Made by a program: the position numbers and the translations under genes. A stretch of DNA of 64,000 nt from Aliamphritea spongicola (GTDB lineage Bacteria; Pseudomonadota; Gammaproteobacteria; Pseudomonadales; Balneatricaceae): contig AP025283.1 of the NCBI GenBank assembly GCA_024347235.1, positions 3,286,001 through 3,350,000 of the forward strand. Direction: 5' to 3'. Of this stretch, positions 21,660 through 30,130 are shown one piece after another. The notes beneath the pieces were generated by a model. The model was not told where the DNA came from. It ran no database searches and worked only from the letters and a program-made list of their open reading frames with translations. Every line of letters begins with the position of its first letter. The first letter of the stretch is position 1.

Positions 21660-22393
21660 AACTCTGACCTCCCTGACATACCGAAGGCTGTCTGGATTGC
21701 TGCAGCCAGTGCAGCGACACACCTACCGCGATGCCACACAGCGCAGCAACCAGTAAACCAAGCTTATGGGGTAAGGCTGCGCAGGCAACCGCCATGGCAC
21801 CCGCCACAATTACCGCCGCCCACATTGGCCGGTTTGTTAAATACGGAACCACCATGCCGATAAAGGTCACCGACATCGCAAAATCCAGCCCCAGTTAACC
21901 ATCCCCGGAAACACCTCACCCAGCATGACCCCAATTCCGGTACACAATACCCAGTTAGAATACATGGCCAGAAATGACCCCAGATAGAACCAGTGAGCAT
22001 GCTGCAAATCATCCTGGCGTAAGTAACGGTTGCTCACCGCAGCAAAGGTTTCATCGGTTAAACCGAATGCCAGTGGAATTCGCCAGCGCAGAGGCAAATG
22101 CCTGACCTTTGGTACTAAATTGGCCGAATACAGTAAGTGCCGTAAATTCACCACAAAAGTCGTTGCAATGATCACCGGCAGTGCTGCTCCAGCCGCCAGT
22201 AAACCCAGCGCGATAAACTGTGATGAGCCGGCAAAAACAATCACTGACATCGCCAGCGCGGCCAGCGGTGACAAACCACTGGGCTCTGCCAGTGTGCCGA
22301 AAATTATGCCAAACGGAATTGCGCCAACAATCAGAGGCAATGTGGCTTTTGCCCCTGCAAAAACTCCTGCCGCGGCGATGCTAAATCAGCCAT
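21652..22393 (-). CDS. azlC: AzlC family branched-chain amino acid permease
   Basis: This inner-membrane protein of about 247 residues has the family blocks [42 protein letters not shown] and [10 protein letters not shown]. Deletions near 22357 and 21888 split it into three frames. ATG at 22393 is preceded by GAGGGA. Its start lies 22 bases after the stop of the MarR-GNAT gene, so the order MarR-GNAT, azlC, azlD suggests one operon. Confidence 0.9.
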
Positions 22394-22415
22394 ACTCAGT
22401 CCCTCAGACTCAGGG

Positions 22416-23371
22416 TTAAATACATATCTGAACGGGGAAAACAGACTTCCCTTCAGGATGAGGGATCTCGGAAAACCCCATATTCTGATAAAGCCTGACC
22501 GCCCTTTCCAGAATACTGGCGGTCTCAAGAAACACTTCCCGTGCGCCTAAATGACGGGCCTTGGTCAGTGCTGTTAACATCAGCTCACGCCCTACCCCTG
22601 GCCGTGAATCGCTTCATCCACCGCCATTTTTGAAATTTCGAACCGGTCATCGCTCACCCGGGCCAGCGCAATACAGCCCACCGGCGTACGTGACGCATCC
22701 TGACGGCAGGCAAACCAGATGTACCCGCCCTTTGCCAGGTAATAACTTTCCGGGGTATTCAGCGCCTGATGATCCAGGTCGATCATTTCACCGTTGAAAT
22801 ACTTGTTCAGCCAGGCCATATTCAGCCGGTTAAAATCGTCCCGGTAGGTTTCATCCCAGCCGACAATCTCAACATCTTCGATATTCTGCCGCTCACGGAT
22901 ACTGTTCAGTACCGGCTGAAAAACCTTTCTGATCCAGGCTCTGCTCAAATTCATTCAGCGCATCCAGCAGTGGATGCTGCTGGGTCAGCATCAGCCGGTC
23001 CAGATATTGTTTAATCTCCCGCCAGACGGGCTTAATCTCATGCAGTAACGCCTCACTCTGGGAGTCAGCGCAAGTAACTGACGGCGCTCATCTTCAGGGT
23101 CCGGCGTTTTTGTCAGCCAGCCTTCAGTAATCATTTTCCGGGCAATTTTGCTGATCGCCGGATGACTGACCCCCAGTAACTCTGCCGCCTGGGTGACACT
23201 CATTTGGCCTTCCTGAACCAGCAAGTTAAACAGTGGAAAGAAGGTCGGATTAAGATCAATTCCCTGAGCCTGATACAGACTCACCACATCCTGAACCAGG
23301 CGATCAGACAGCCGCCGCAAGCGACTGCCCAGGGAAAGATTGCCAAAACTGCGCATTAAATCTGGCTGCAT
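22416..23371 (-). CDS. MarR-type regulator fused to a GNAT acetyltransferase
   Basis: This encodes about 319 residues. The N-terminal MarR winged helix (residues 1-145) has SVTQAAELLGVSHPAISKIA and TKTPDPEDERRQLLALT, the recognition helix and wing. The C-terminal GNAT domain (about 160-319) has YIWFACRQDASRTPVGCIA, ISKMAVDEAIHGQGVGRELM (acetyl-CoA loop) and AVRLYQNMGFSEI. Bifunctional MarR-GNAT proteins are known; their substrate is mostly unknown. Deletions: about 23056, about 22928 (two bases) and about 22604 (G run). A perfect inverted repeat 30 bases upstream of the ATG suggests autoregulation. The downstream azlCD genes would fall under the same control. Confidence 0.88.
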
Positions 23372-23400
23372 ATACAACTCTTACTGAGATAACAAAACAA

Positions 23401-23422
23401 ATTACGTAACAGGTTACGTAAT
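23401..23422. promoter_or_regulatory. Perfect 10-bp inverted repeat, probable MarR operator
   Basis: ATTACGTAAC, a two-base spacer, then GTTACGTAAT: a perfect inverted repeat centred 40 bases upstream of the MarR-GNAT ATG. Size, symmetry and position fit a MarR dimer site overlapping the promoter. Confidence 0.75.
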
Positions 23423-23507
23423 TTAGCAAAACAATCCCTGAATGCAAGAAATTTCAGCCACCGGTAACCATAGATGATGAAGCTACCGGCAACTGAATCA
23501 GTCGGTA

Positions 23508-23875
23508 TTAATCCGGCAAAACAACCTGATAAGTCTGTTCGCTTAAGCCATGTACCGAATCATAAGCCCTGACTTCAACTGTCTTTATACCGGCAGGCAC
23601 CTGAATCACCTGGCTTCTGGTAAACGGCTGCTCATTGACATGGGGATGATGCAGTACCCGCTTGCCCAGCAGATTGCCCTGCAGATCTGTAACATCCCAG
23701 GCATTGGCATAATGATCCCAACCGGTATCATCATGTTTAAGCGTGACTGAGAAATTATACTGGCCAGCAGTACGGGAGTGACCTGCACGTCTTCTATCAC
23801 CACACTGCCCGCCTGCGCTGAAGTACCGGCAACAAACAGTCCCGCGAAGGCAATACTCAGAAAAGCTGATCGCAT
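23508..23875 (-). CDS. Secreted protein of unknown function, 122 residues
   Basis: I do not recognise a family. The protein begins MRSAFLSIAFAGLFVAGTSAQA, a clear signal peptide. A beta-rich domain follows, with YNFSVTLKHDDTGWDHYANAW, VLHHPHVNEQPFTR and AYDSVHGLSEQTYQVVLPD. The pattern of His/Asp-rich turns suggests a small periplasmic Ig-like or copper/metal-exposed fold, but this is a guess. One C deletion near 23772. ATG at 23875 has GGGTAGCGGAT upstream. It lies 13 bases downstream of another unknown small gene, so the two are probably cotranscribed. Confidence 0.72.
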
Positions 23876-23888
23876 ATCCGCTACCCGC

Positions 23889-24123
23889 TTACAGATGGTG
23901 ATCACGGATAAACTGTTCGAGGCTGTCATAGCTCCAGTCACTGCCATCAGGGTGCTTATGATCATGCTCATTCAGCTTGCCCATCATGACCTTCAGGTTG
24001 TCCCCTTTTTGCGCAAGCCCTGCACAAAGTGAATCGCCTCATCAATCGCCTGCTGCTGCTCGGCACTCACACCCGCCTGTTTATCGCCTTTTTCTTAACG
24101 CTTACAGTAATCCCGGATTTCAT
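23889..24123 (-). CDS. Small cytoplasmic protein of unknown function, 78 residues
   Basis: This gene is recovered only by correcting two A-run deletions (about 24093 and about 24004). It reads MKSGITVSVKKKGDKQAG, SAEQQQAIDEAIHFVQGLRK, KVMMGKLNEHDHKHPDGSDW and ends SLEQFIRDHHL. GAAGGAGA lies eight bases before the ATG at 24123, a strong ribosome site. There is no signal peptide or membrane segment. The His/Asp-rich stretch EHDHKHPD may bind metal. It appears to be the first gene of a two-gene unit with the secreted protein at 23508-23875. Confidence 0.6.
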
Positions 24124-24300
24124 TGCATTGTCTCCTTCCATCATCAATACATACGGAATACGTTACTCTGCTTCAAAATATGAATAAAGCACAAAACTCA
24201 GAAATCATGCCCTGAATCAGAAAAATTTTCAGGAACAAACAGATCGAAAGATACAGACAAAAAAGAAAAGAGAGGGAGATAAATACAGGGAAGGAATATA

Positions 24301-24325
24301 GCGGAAACCCCTTGCAGGTTTCCGC
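24301..24325 (-). terminator. Hairpin downstream of ppiC
   Basis: A perfect 9-bp stem, GCGGAAACC and GGTTTCCGC, with a seven-base loop lies 14 bases past the ppiC stop. The T tract on the minus strand is weak, so it may be a modest terminator. Confidence 0.55.
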
Positions 24326-24338
24326 AGTCTGGCAGTAA

Positions 24339-24620
24339 TCAGTCGTCGCGGCTGGTTACTTCAACCAGGTGATAACCGAACTGAGTCTTTACCGGACCCT
24401 GAACTTCACCCACCGGGGCAGAAAATACAACCTTATCAAACTCCGGTACCATCTGACCCGGGCCAAATGAACCAAGATCACCACCGGATGCTTTAGAAGG
24501 ACAGCCTGAGTGCTGCTTAGCTACATCAGCAAAATCTGCTCCAGCTTCGATCTGTGCTTTCAGATCATTACACTGTTCTTCAGTGTTAACCAAAATATGA
24601 CGGGCAGTTGCTCTTGCCAT
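24339..24620 (-). CDS. ppiC: Parvulin-type peptidyl-prolyl isomerase
   Basis: This intact gene encodes 93 residues, a stand-alone parvulin domain like E. coli PpiC (Par10). It has ATARHILVNTEEQCNDL, ADVAKQHSGCPSK, GGDLGSFGPGQMVPEFD and VKTQFGYHLVEV. There is no signal peptide, so it is cytoplasmic. It catalyses cis-trans isomerisation of peptidyl-prolyl bonds. Confidence 0.93.
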   Translation of the reverse strand: MARATARHILVNTEEQCNDLKAQIEAGADFADVAKQHSGCPSKASGGDLGSFGPGQMVPEFDKVVFSAPVGEVQGPVKTQFGYHLVEVTSRDD

Positions 24621-24739
24621 GTTAAATACCTGCTTTTATAAAATTACTGAAGCGTGAAATCCACGTTCTGCCACTATAGCACAAGCCTTTTGGAGAATAC
24701 CCGTTAAGCTACTGATCAGATTAAAAACAGCCGGAACAA

Positions 24740-25656
24740 TCAGTGCTGCAAGCTCTGCATCAGCTGCTGCCGTACCCAGATACACATAGGGTCCCGGTGA
24801 TAACGCTCATGCCAGTAGAGATAAAAATTAATATTTGCCGAGTGTAACGGTGCGGAACTTCCCGGTAAATCACCCGGCGGCCGTCCACAATCCGCTTGGC
24901 AATCAGCTCCGGTAATACAAACAGCAAATCAGTCGTTTCGCAGAAATCCGCTACCGACATAAAATTCGACAACCGCAGGCCCAGATGCCGGCTCTTCCCG
25001 AGGGTTTCAAGCCGCTCATCAATGATCCCCATGCCCTGTCCGGTAACTGACACAATCCCGTGACTGGCTGCCAGATACTTCTCCAGCGTCAATTCCTGAT
25101 TCACTAGCGGATGATGCTCTCCCATGAGACAAACAGTATGGGTCTGAGCCATCAGTAAACGGCGGTACTGACTTTCCGAACGGCTGGGCGACAGTGCTGT
25201 GATTGTAAAGTGCACATCCCCTTCTTCCAGCAGATCAAAATGATTCCGGGGATCCGACCGCATTTCCAGCCTCATCTGCGGGGCTTCTTCCTGCAATACC
25301 TTCATCAGCGATGGCAGAAAGCAACACGCTTCAAGATCCAGACCATAAAAGCGCACCACATCCCGAGCCTGAGCAGGAATAAACTCAGGCTCAGCAATTA
25401 ACTGAGCGGTATCATCCAGCAAAGTCTGTAATTTAGGTAACAGACTTACCGCCCGGGCACTTAAGTCATATCCCGCTGTCGTACGTACAAGCAGCTCGTC
25501 GTCGAAGGTTCCCCGCAACCGCTGTAATGCCCGGCTAACCGCCGGCTGACTCATGTGGAGACGATCCGCTGCCCGGGTAACATGGCGGGTCTCCAGCAAG
25601 GCCAGTAAAACCACTAAAAGATTAAGGTCGATGCTTCTTAAATTCACTTCGCGCAT
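24740..25656 (-). CDS. LysR family transcriptional regulator
   Basis: This encodes about 305 residues. The N-terminal winged HTH reads NLRSIDLNLLVVLLALLETR, HVTRAADRLHMSQPAVSRAL and RTTAGYDLSARA. The effector domain follows, ending in the NodD/PnbR-like block FYLYWHERYHRDP. One G deletion near 24853 scrambles the last 40 residues; the corrected stop is at 24740. It is divergent from the flavodoxin gene at 25741 with an 84-base gap, the classical LysR arrangement, so it probably controls the flavodoxin-yceJ-yceI unit. ATG 25656 was chosen; GTG 25668 is possible. Confidence 0.9.
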
Positions 25657-25740
25657 AACAACAATCACACCAATGCATTAGATGAATAAATTATGCCGTA
25701 TTACATTACAGACATCCATTAACAAACAACGGGCATCAGA

Positions 25741-26337
25741 ATGTCACAACAGGTAAAAGTCGCTATTGCTTATCACAGCGGATATGGCCACACGGAAGTT
25801 CTCGCTCAGGCAGTGGTAGCCGGCGCGGAAAATGCCGGTGCCAAAGCGATTGCCGTTTCAGTGGCTGATCCTGAAGCCATCAACTGGGATCAACTGGCTG
25901 AAGCTGACGCAATTATATTTGGCAGCCCAACCTACATGGGAAGCGTCAGTGCACCGTTTAAGGCATTTATGGATGCCAGCTCTAAAATCTGGGCCCAACA
26001 GGGCTGGAAAGATAAACTGGCAGCAGGCTTTACCAACTCATCCAGCCAGAGTGGCGATAAACTCAATACCCTGATCCAGTTATCGGTCTATGCTGCATCC
26101 CACAGTATGAACTGGATAAGCCTTGGCCTGATGCCTGGCAATAACAGCAGCCAGGGCAGCAATGCCGACCTGAACAGACTGGGCAGTTTTCTGGGGGCCA
26201 TGGCACAAAGCAACAGCGATCAGTGCGCTGAGCTGACACCGCCACAGTCCGACAGAGATACCGCTCAGGCACTGGGGGCGCGGGTTGCCGCTGCAGCACA
26301 GCGCTGGCAACTGAAAACCAGCCCTTGCAATCTTTAA
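25741..26337 (+). CDS. Flavodoxin-fold NAD(P)H:quinone oxidoreductase-like protein (WrbA-like)
   Basis: This intact gene encodes 198 residues. The FMN phosphate loop is AIAYHSGYGHTEVLAQAV; IIFGSPTYMGSVSAPFKAF and GFTNSSSQSGDKLNTL are the isoalloxazine-binding loops of the WrbA/flavodoxin family. It probably reduces quinones by two electrons and limits redox cycling. It lies directly upstream of cytochrome b561 and yceI genes and divergent from a LysR regulator, which suggests an inducible quinone or electrophile response. Confidence 0.88.
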   Translation: MSQQVKVAIAYHSGYGHTEVLAQAVVAGAENAGAKAIAVSVADPEAINWDQLAEADAIIFGSPTYMGSVSAPFKAFMDASSKIWAQQGWKDKLAAGFTNSSSQSGDKLNTLIQLSVYAASHSMNWISLGLMPGNNSSQGSNADLNRLGSFLGAMAQSNSDQCAELTPPQSDRDTAQALGARVAAAAQRWQLKTSPCNL

Positions 26338-26358
26338 TTCGGGAAACAGGATCTGATT

Positions 26359-26924
26359 ATGTCACTGCCATTTAAAAACACCCGCAGCACCTATGGCCTG
26401 GCCAGTATCTCATTGCACTGGATCATGGCGCTGACAATCATAGGCTTATATATACTGGGTCTGTATATTGACACCCTCGACTACTACGATCCCAATTACC
26501 GGACTTTTCCACACTGGCACAAAAGCATTGGCATTATTTTGCTGGGCTTTTATGTCTGCCGGCTGGTCTGGAATCTGATTAACCCGCACCCGGAGCCATT
26601 ACCTCAGCCTCCAATGGCACAACTGGCGACAAAAGTTGTCCATAAACTGATGTATGTGCTGATTATTCTGGTGCTGATCTCAGGTTATCTGATTTCCACC
26701 GCAGACGGACGGGCCATCGCCGTATTCAACTGGTTCGAAATACCGGCAATACCCGCCATAATTGAACGGCAGGAAGATACAGCAGGCTTTTTACATTACT
26801 GGCTTGCCAACGGTCTGATATCCCTTGCAGGATTACACGCCCTGGCAGCTCTGAAACACCACTTTATCAACAAAGACCAAACCCTGAATCGAATGTTAGG
26901 AAAGCACAATCCACCCAGGAGTAA
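26359..26924 (+). CDS. yceJ: Cytochrome b561 family protein (YceJ-like)
   Basis: This encodes about 188 residues, the same length as E. coli YceJ. There are four membrane helices with the haem-ligand histidines in ISLHWIMALTIIGLYILG, FPHWHKSIGI, VVHKLMYVLIIL and FLHYWLANGLISLAGLHAL. It is a di-haem electron carrier in the inner membrane. As given, the frame runs through into yceI and makes an apparent fusion. Restoring one C near 26911 gives a stop TAA at 26922-26924, right after the yceI ribosome site begins, so I call two genes. Confidence 0.85.
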
Positions 26925-26928
26925 ACAC

Positions 26929-27501
26929 ATGAAACTGAAAACGACTCTGGCCGGCGCACTACTGGCTACCTCTGTCCTAGCTGCCCCGAGCATCCAGGCT
27001 GCAGACTACACAATCGATACCAAAGGGGCACACGCTTCCATTAACTTCCGCGTAAGCCACCTGGGCTACAGCTGGTTAGAAGGCCGTTTCAATGAATTCA
27101 GCGGTCAGTTCAGCTACGACGAAGCAAACCCGAATGCATCTTCTGTAGAAGTTGAAATCAACACTGCCAGTGTTGACTCCAACCATGCTGAGCGCGATAA
27201 GCACCTGCGCAGCGGTGACTTCCTGGACGTAAGCAAATATCCGAAAGCCAGCTTCAAGAGCACCGGTTACTCTGCAGACAGCGGCGTACTGAGCGGCGAC
27301 CTGACCCTGCACGGCGTAACCAAGCCGGTTGAAATTCAGGTGACTAAGATTGGTCAGGGTGATGACCCATGGGGCGGCTACCGTGCAGGCTTCAGTGGCA
27401 CCACTGAATTCAAGATGAAAGATTTCGGTATTACCAAGAACCTTGGCCCGGCATCAGAAACCGTTTACATGGAACTGCATGTAGAAGGTATTCGCCAGTA
27501 A
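26929..27501 (+). CDS. yceI: YceI family periplasmic lipid-binding protein
   Basis: This encodes 190 residues. A signal peptide (MKLKTTLAGALLATSVLA ... IQA) is followed by ADYTIDTKGAHASINFRVSH, a lipocalin-like YceI domain that binds isoprenoid chains such as polyprenyl quinones. Further blocks are SVDSNHAERDKHLRSGDFLD and GDLTLHGVTKPVE. It has its own ATG at 26929 with AGGAG eight bases upstream. The yceJ-yceI order is conserved in many proteobacteria. Confidence 0.93.
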   Translation: MKLKTTLAGALLATSVLAAPSIQAADYTIDTKGAHASINFRVSHLGYSWLEGRFNEFSGQFSYDEANPNASSVEVEINTASVDSNHAERDKHLRSGDFLDVSKYPKASFKSTGYSADSGVLSGDLTLHGVTKPVEIQVTKIGQGDDPWGGYRAGFSGTTEFKMKDFGITKNLGPASETVYMELHVEGIRQ

Positions 27502-27515
27502 GCGAAACATTCCGG

Positions 27516-27542
27516 AAAATGCGCCTTACGGCGCATTTTTTT
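27516..27542 (+). terminator. Rho-independent terminator after yceI
   Basis: AAAATGCGCC and GGCGCATTTT form a 10-bp stem with loop TTAC and a seven-T tail, 15 bases after the yceI stop. Confidence 0.9.
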
Positions 27543-27681
27543 GCGCGTAAAACTATCCGGAAAAGAATATTAGAAGTATTAAAGAATAAAAATATCTGCT
27601 GCCCGGAATAATCCGGTCAGTAAAAGAAGTCGAACTGGAAGCAGCCCGGCCAGAGCAAGCCAAGCTGCTCTCTGGGATGAG

Positions 27682-27897
27682 TTAGGCCGTAATAGTTACG
27701 TTTTCAGCCTGCAGCCCTTTCTGACCTTCAACTACCTCGAAGGTTACCTGCTGGCCTTCAACCAGGGAGCGACGCCCCGTACCGTTGATTGCCCGAAAAT
27801 GTACAAATACGTCAGGCGCTCCCTGGCGTTCAATGAAGCCAAAACCTTTTTCGTCGTTGAACCATTTTACTACACCAGATAATAGTTGATCAGACAT
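27682..27897 (-). CDS. Cold-shock domain protein (CspA family)
   Basis: This intact gene encodes 71 residues. It is a single OB-fold with RNP1 KGFGFIER and RNP2 VFVHFRAI, and binds single-stranded nucleic acid. A basic insert ([12 protein letters not shown]) distinguishes it from the second csp at 29137. ATG at 27897 has GAGGAAGG just upstream. Confidence 0.93.
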   Translation of the reverse strand: MSDQLLSGVVKWFNDEKGFGFIERQGAPDVFVHFRAINGTGRRSLVEGQQVTFEVVEGQKGLQAENVTITA

Positions 27898-28207
27898 ACC
27901 TTCCTCTTCTTATATTTTGGTGCCTGCGGACTTTTCCGTCAGACGTCCTTTGCTATTTCAGAAATCACTGTCTCCCGGATGAACAGAGATTTCACATCAA
28001 CAAAAATCAGCTTTTCAGCCAGGCCGGGGCGTGCTAAAGAAAAACCAACTATATCTTCTACGTATAAAAACGCAGATATGCAAGTCAGTATCTGCACTTT
28101 TTGTGTAATTTTTATGAACTTAGCCGCAAAAACCAATTCTTTAGAGACAGGACAGTGAATATGCTAGACTCCGGTCCGTTAAATTCACGATCGATCTGGA
28201 AATTAAG

Positions 28208-28760
28208 ATGGCAGGTTCACTTCAGGATCAACTACTGGGCGCAGGTCTGGCAACCAAAAAGCAGGCCAACAAAGCTAAAGCTGATCAGCGTAAAAACTAA
28301 AAATCCAAAACCGTAAAGAAAGGTGAGGTCTATCAGGACCAGGATGAGCAAGAACGTCAGGCAGCGATAGCCCGACAAAAAGAAGAGAAGCTGGAAAAAG
28401 ACAAAGCCCTGAACCGGGAACGGGAAGAACAGCGCCTGCAGAAAGAAATTGATGCCGCTGCCCGTCAGATCATTCAGCAGAATATCATCAGCATCCCGGA
28501 AGACGGGGATGTTGAATATAACTTTGTTGACGGCAGTAAAATCAAAAGCTATACGTGAATAATGAACTGCAGAACCAGCTGGCAAATGGCAACCTGGCCA
28601 TTGCACAACTGGACAGTAAATATGTCGTGATTCCAGCCGGTGCTGCTGAAAAATTACCGAACGCCGTCCTGAGCTGATCATCAGCCGCCAGGAGAAAGAA
28701 ACCGTTGATCCGGATGATCCGTACGCAGACTTCCAGATTCCGGATGACTTAATGTGGTAA
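28208..28760 (+). CDS. DUF2058 family nucleic-acid-associated protein (YaiL-like)
   Basis: This encodes about 184 residues. It begins MAGSLQDQLLGAGLATKKQA, followed by a highly charged coiled coil (EKLEKDKALNREREEQRLQK), then IISIPEDGDVEYNFVDGSKI, KYVVIPAGAAEKI and the terminal DPYADFQIPDDLMW. All match E. coli YaiL. Two deletions are inferred, about 28555 (G) and about 28653 (A run). There is also an in-frame TAA at codon 31 (28298-28300), in a dense A-run stretch. It could be a base error, three clustered A deletions that leave the frame unchanged, or a true nonsense codon. Confidence 0.8.
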
Positions 28761-29136
28761 TCAGCCCACTTAGAAACTGGCCGGAAATATCCGGCCAGAC
28801 CTGTACAGATAACACCCGGAAAAATGCCTGAAAGTAACAGCTAAATGTTACGAAAAACGTCTAACACAGCCCCTCAAGCTTATAAAAATCAACACCTTAA
28901 GCTGGTTATCTTTTCACCGAATATCCCCTTCCACTCTCCAGATAAATAGCATAGAATGGCGATGGCTTGAAAGTAAGGCTCGTTTTTATGATTTAAATCC
29001 TGGTATCCCAACCTGAATGATGAAGATATTTAGCATAAAGTCATAAATGTAGTACCTACATTTCTTAGCTCAACCGCGGTAATAAACACACTGTTGTTGC
29101 CGCTTAAATTACTTATATTTTTGTAGGATACACATT
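28761..29136 (+). promoter_or_regulatory. Long upstream/5' UTR region of the second cold-shock gene
   Basis: These 376 bases hold no gene. A perfect inverted repeat, AAATGTAG and CTACATTT around TAC, lies at 29045-29063, about 75 bases before the csp ATG. Long structured leaders are typical of csp mRNAs and control their temperature-dependent translation. That role here is inferred from position only. Confidence 0.4.
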
Positions 29137-29343
29137 ATGTCTACTACTACTGGTACCGTAAAATGGTTCAATGCCGATAAAGGCTATGGTTTTATCGAGC
29201 AGGAAAACGGTCCTGACGTATTCGTTCACTTCCGTGCCATCAACACGACTGGCTTCAAAACCCTGACCGAAGGTCAGCAGGTTTCTTTCGAAGTGACTCA
29301 GGGCCAGAAAGGTCCTCAGGCTGAGAACGTTTCTGTTCTGTAA
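29137..29343 (+). CDS. Cold-shock domain protein (CspA family), second copy
   Basis: This intact gene encodes 68 residues with RNP1 KGYGFIEQ and RNP2 VFVHFRAI. It differs from the gene at 27682 at about a third of positions. ATG 29137 has TAGGAT ten bases upstream. A strong terminator follows. Confidence 0.94.
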   Translation: MSTTTGTVKWFNADKGYGFIEQENGPDVFVHFRAINTTGFKTLTEGQQVSFEVTQGQKGPQAENVSVL

Positions 29344-29353
29344 GCTGGCTTCT

Positions 29354-29382
29354 AAGCTGTAACCTCCGGGTTACAGCTTTAT
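29354..29382 (+). terminator. Terminator after the second csp gene
   Basis: A perfect 11-bp stem, AAGCTGTAACC and GGTTACAGCTT, with loop TCCG lies 11 bases past the stop. A short T tail follows on plus. Confidence 0.8.
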
Positions 29383-29403
29383 CCCCTCACTGCTTTACCC
29401 TTC

Positions 29404-29997
29404 TTATACCTCAGATTTACGCCATACCAGCAACTGATTATTTGCCGGCATTGTCACGTCTGCACTCAGCTGTAATCCAACGGCTTCAGCCAGCGCATTA
29501 ACCGCCTCAAAATCACGAATCCCACTGACCGGATCACGCTGCTTCAGCCATTGATCAAACTCAGCATTACTGGCACTGGTATAGTCGCCTTCGTAACGAA
29601 ACGGCCCGTACACGATCAGTTGTCCGCCCGGCTCAAGCGCAGCACCCGCGCCGGCGAAAAAGCACTCCACCTGTGGCCAACCCATGATATGCAGAGTATT
29701 CGCCGTAAAAACAGCATCTGCATAATCAACACCCCAGCCTGCCTGACACACATCCAGTATTTGCGGCGGCAATATATTTTCAACGGCCTCCTCCATCAGA
29801 TTCAGCTTCAGAGCCTCGTGATTCATCATCAGCTCCGTCGGTTGCCAGCTAAGCCAGGGAAACCTACGGGCAAAAACAACGCATGCTGCCCGGAACCACT
29901 ACCCACTTCCAGCACGTGCCTGCTGTCCGTCAGCAAGCCCTGTAGCTGCTCAAAAATGGGCTGCTGATTTCGCTCGCAATTGGGAATAATTAAGCAT
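29404..29997 (-). CDS. DUF938 family SAM-dependent methyltransferase-like protein
   Basis: This encodes about 198 residues after corrections. VLEVGSGSGQHALFLP is the SAM-binding motif I. ADAVFTANTLHIMGWPQVE, FRYEGDYTSASNAEFDQWLK and DPVSGIRDFEAVNALAEA are diagnostic of DUF938, whose substrate is unknown. I place the start at ATG 29997, because AGGAG sits five bases upstream and the family begins near the CERN motif. This needs two bases restored near 29980 (C and A runs). Another deletion (C run) lies near 29851. A longer reading from GTG 30068 without those corrections is possible but overlaps the next gene's leader. Confidence 0.8.
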
Positions 29998-30130
29998 AAC
30001 TGCTCCTGATACTGTCTTTGAAAATGAATCTGCGGATCTGCCACTATTGCAATCTGGCCATCAGCCACCCAACATAGTAAGTGTCAGTTACGATTACAAG
30101 CCATTCGTTATCAGATCCGGAACCCTCAGC

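Noticed and set aside
26359..27501. Cytochrome b561-YceI fusion protein
   Set aside because: yceI has its own SD and signal peptide, and one missing base restores a stop for yceJ at the expected length.
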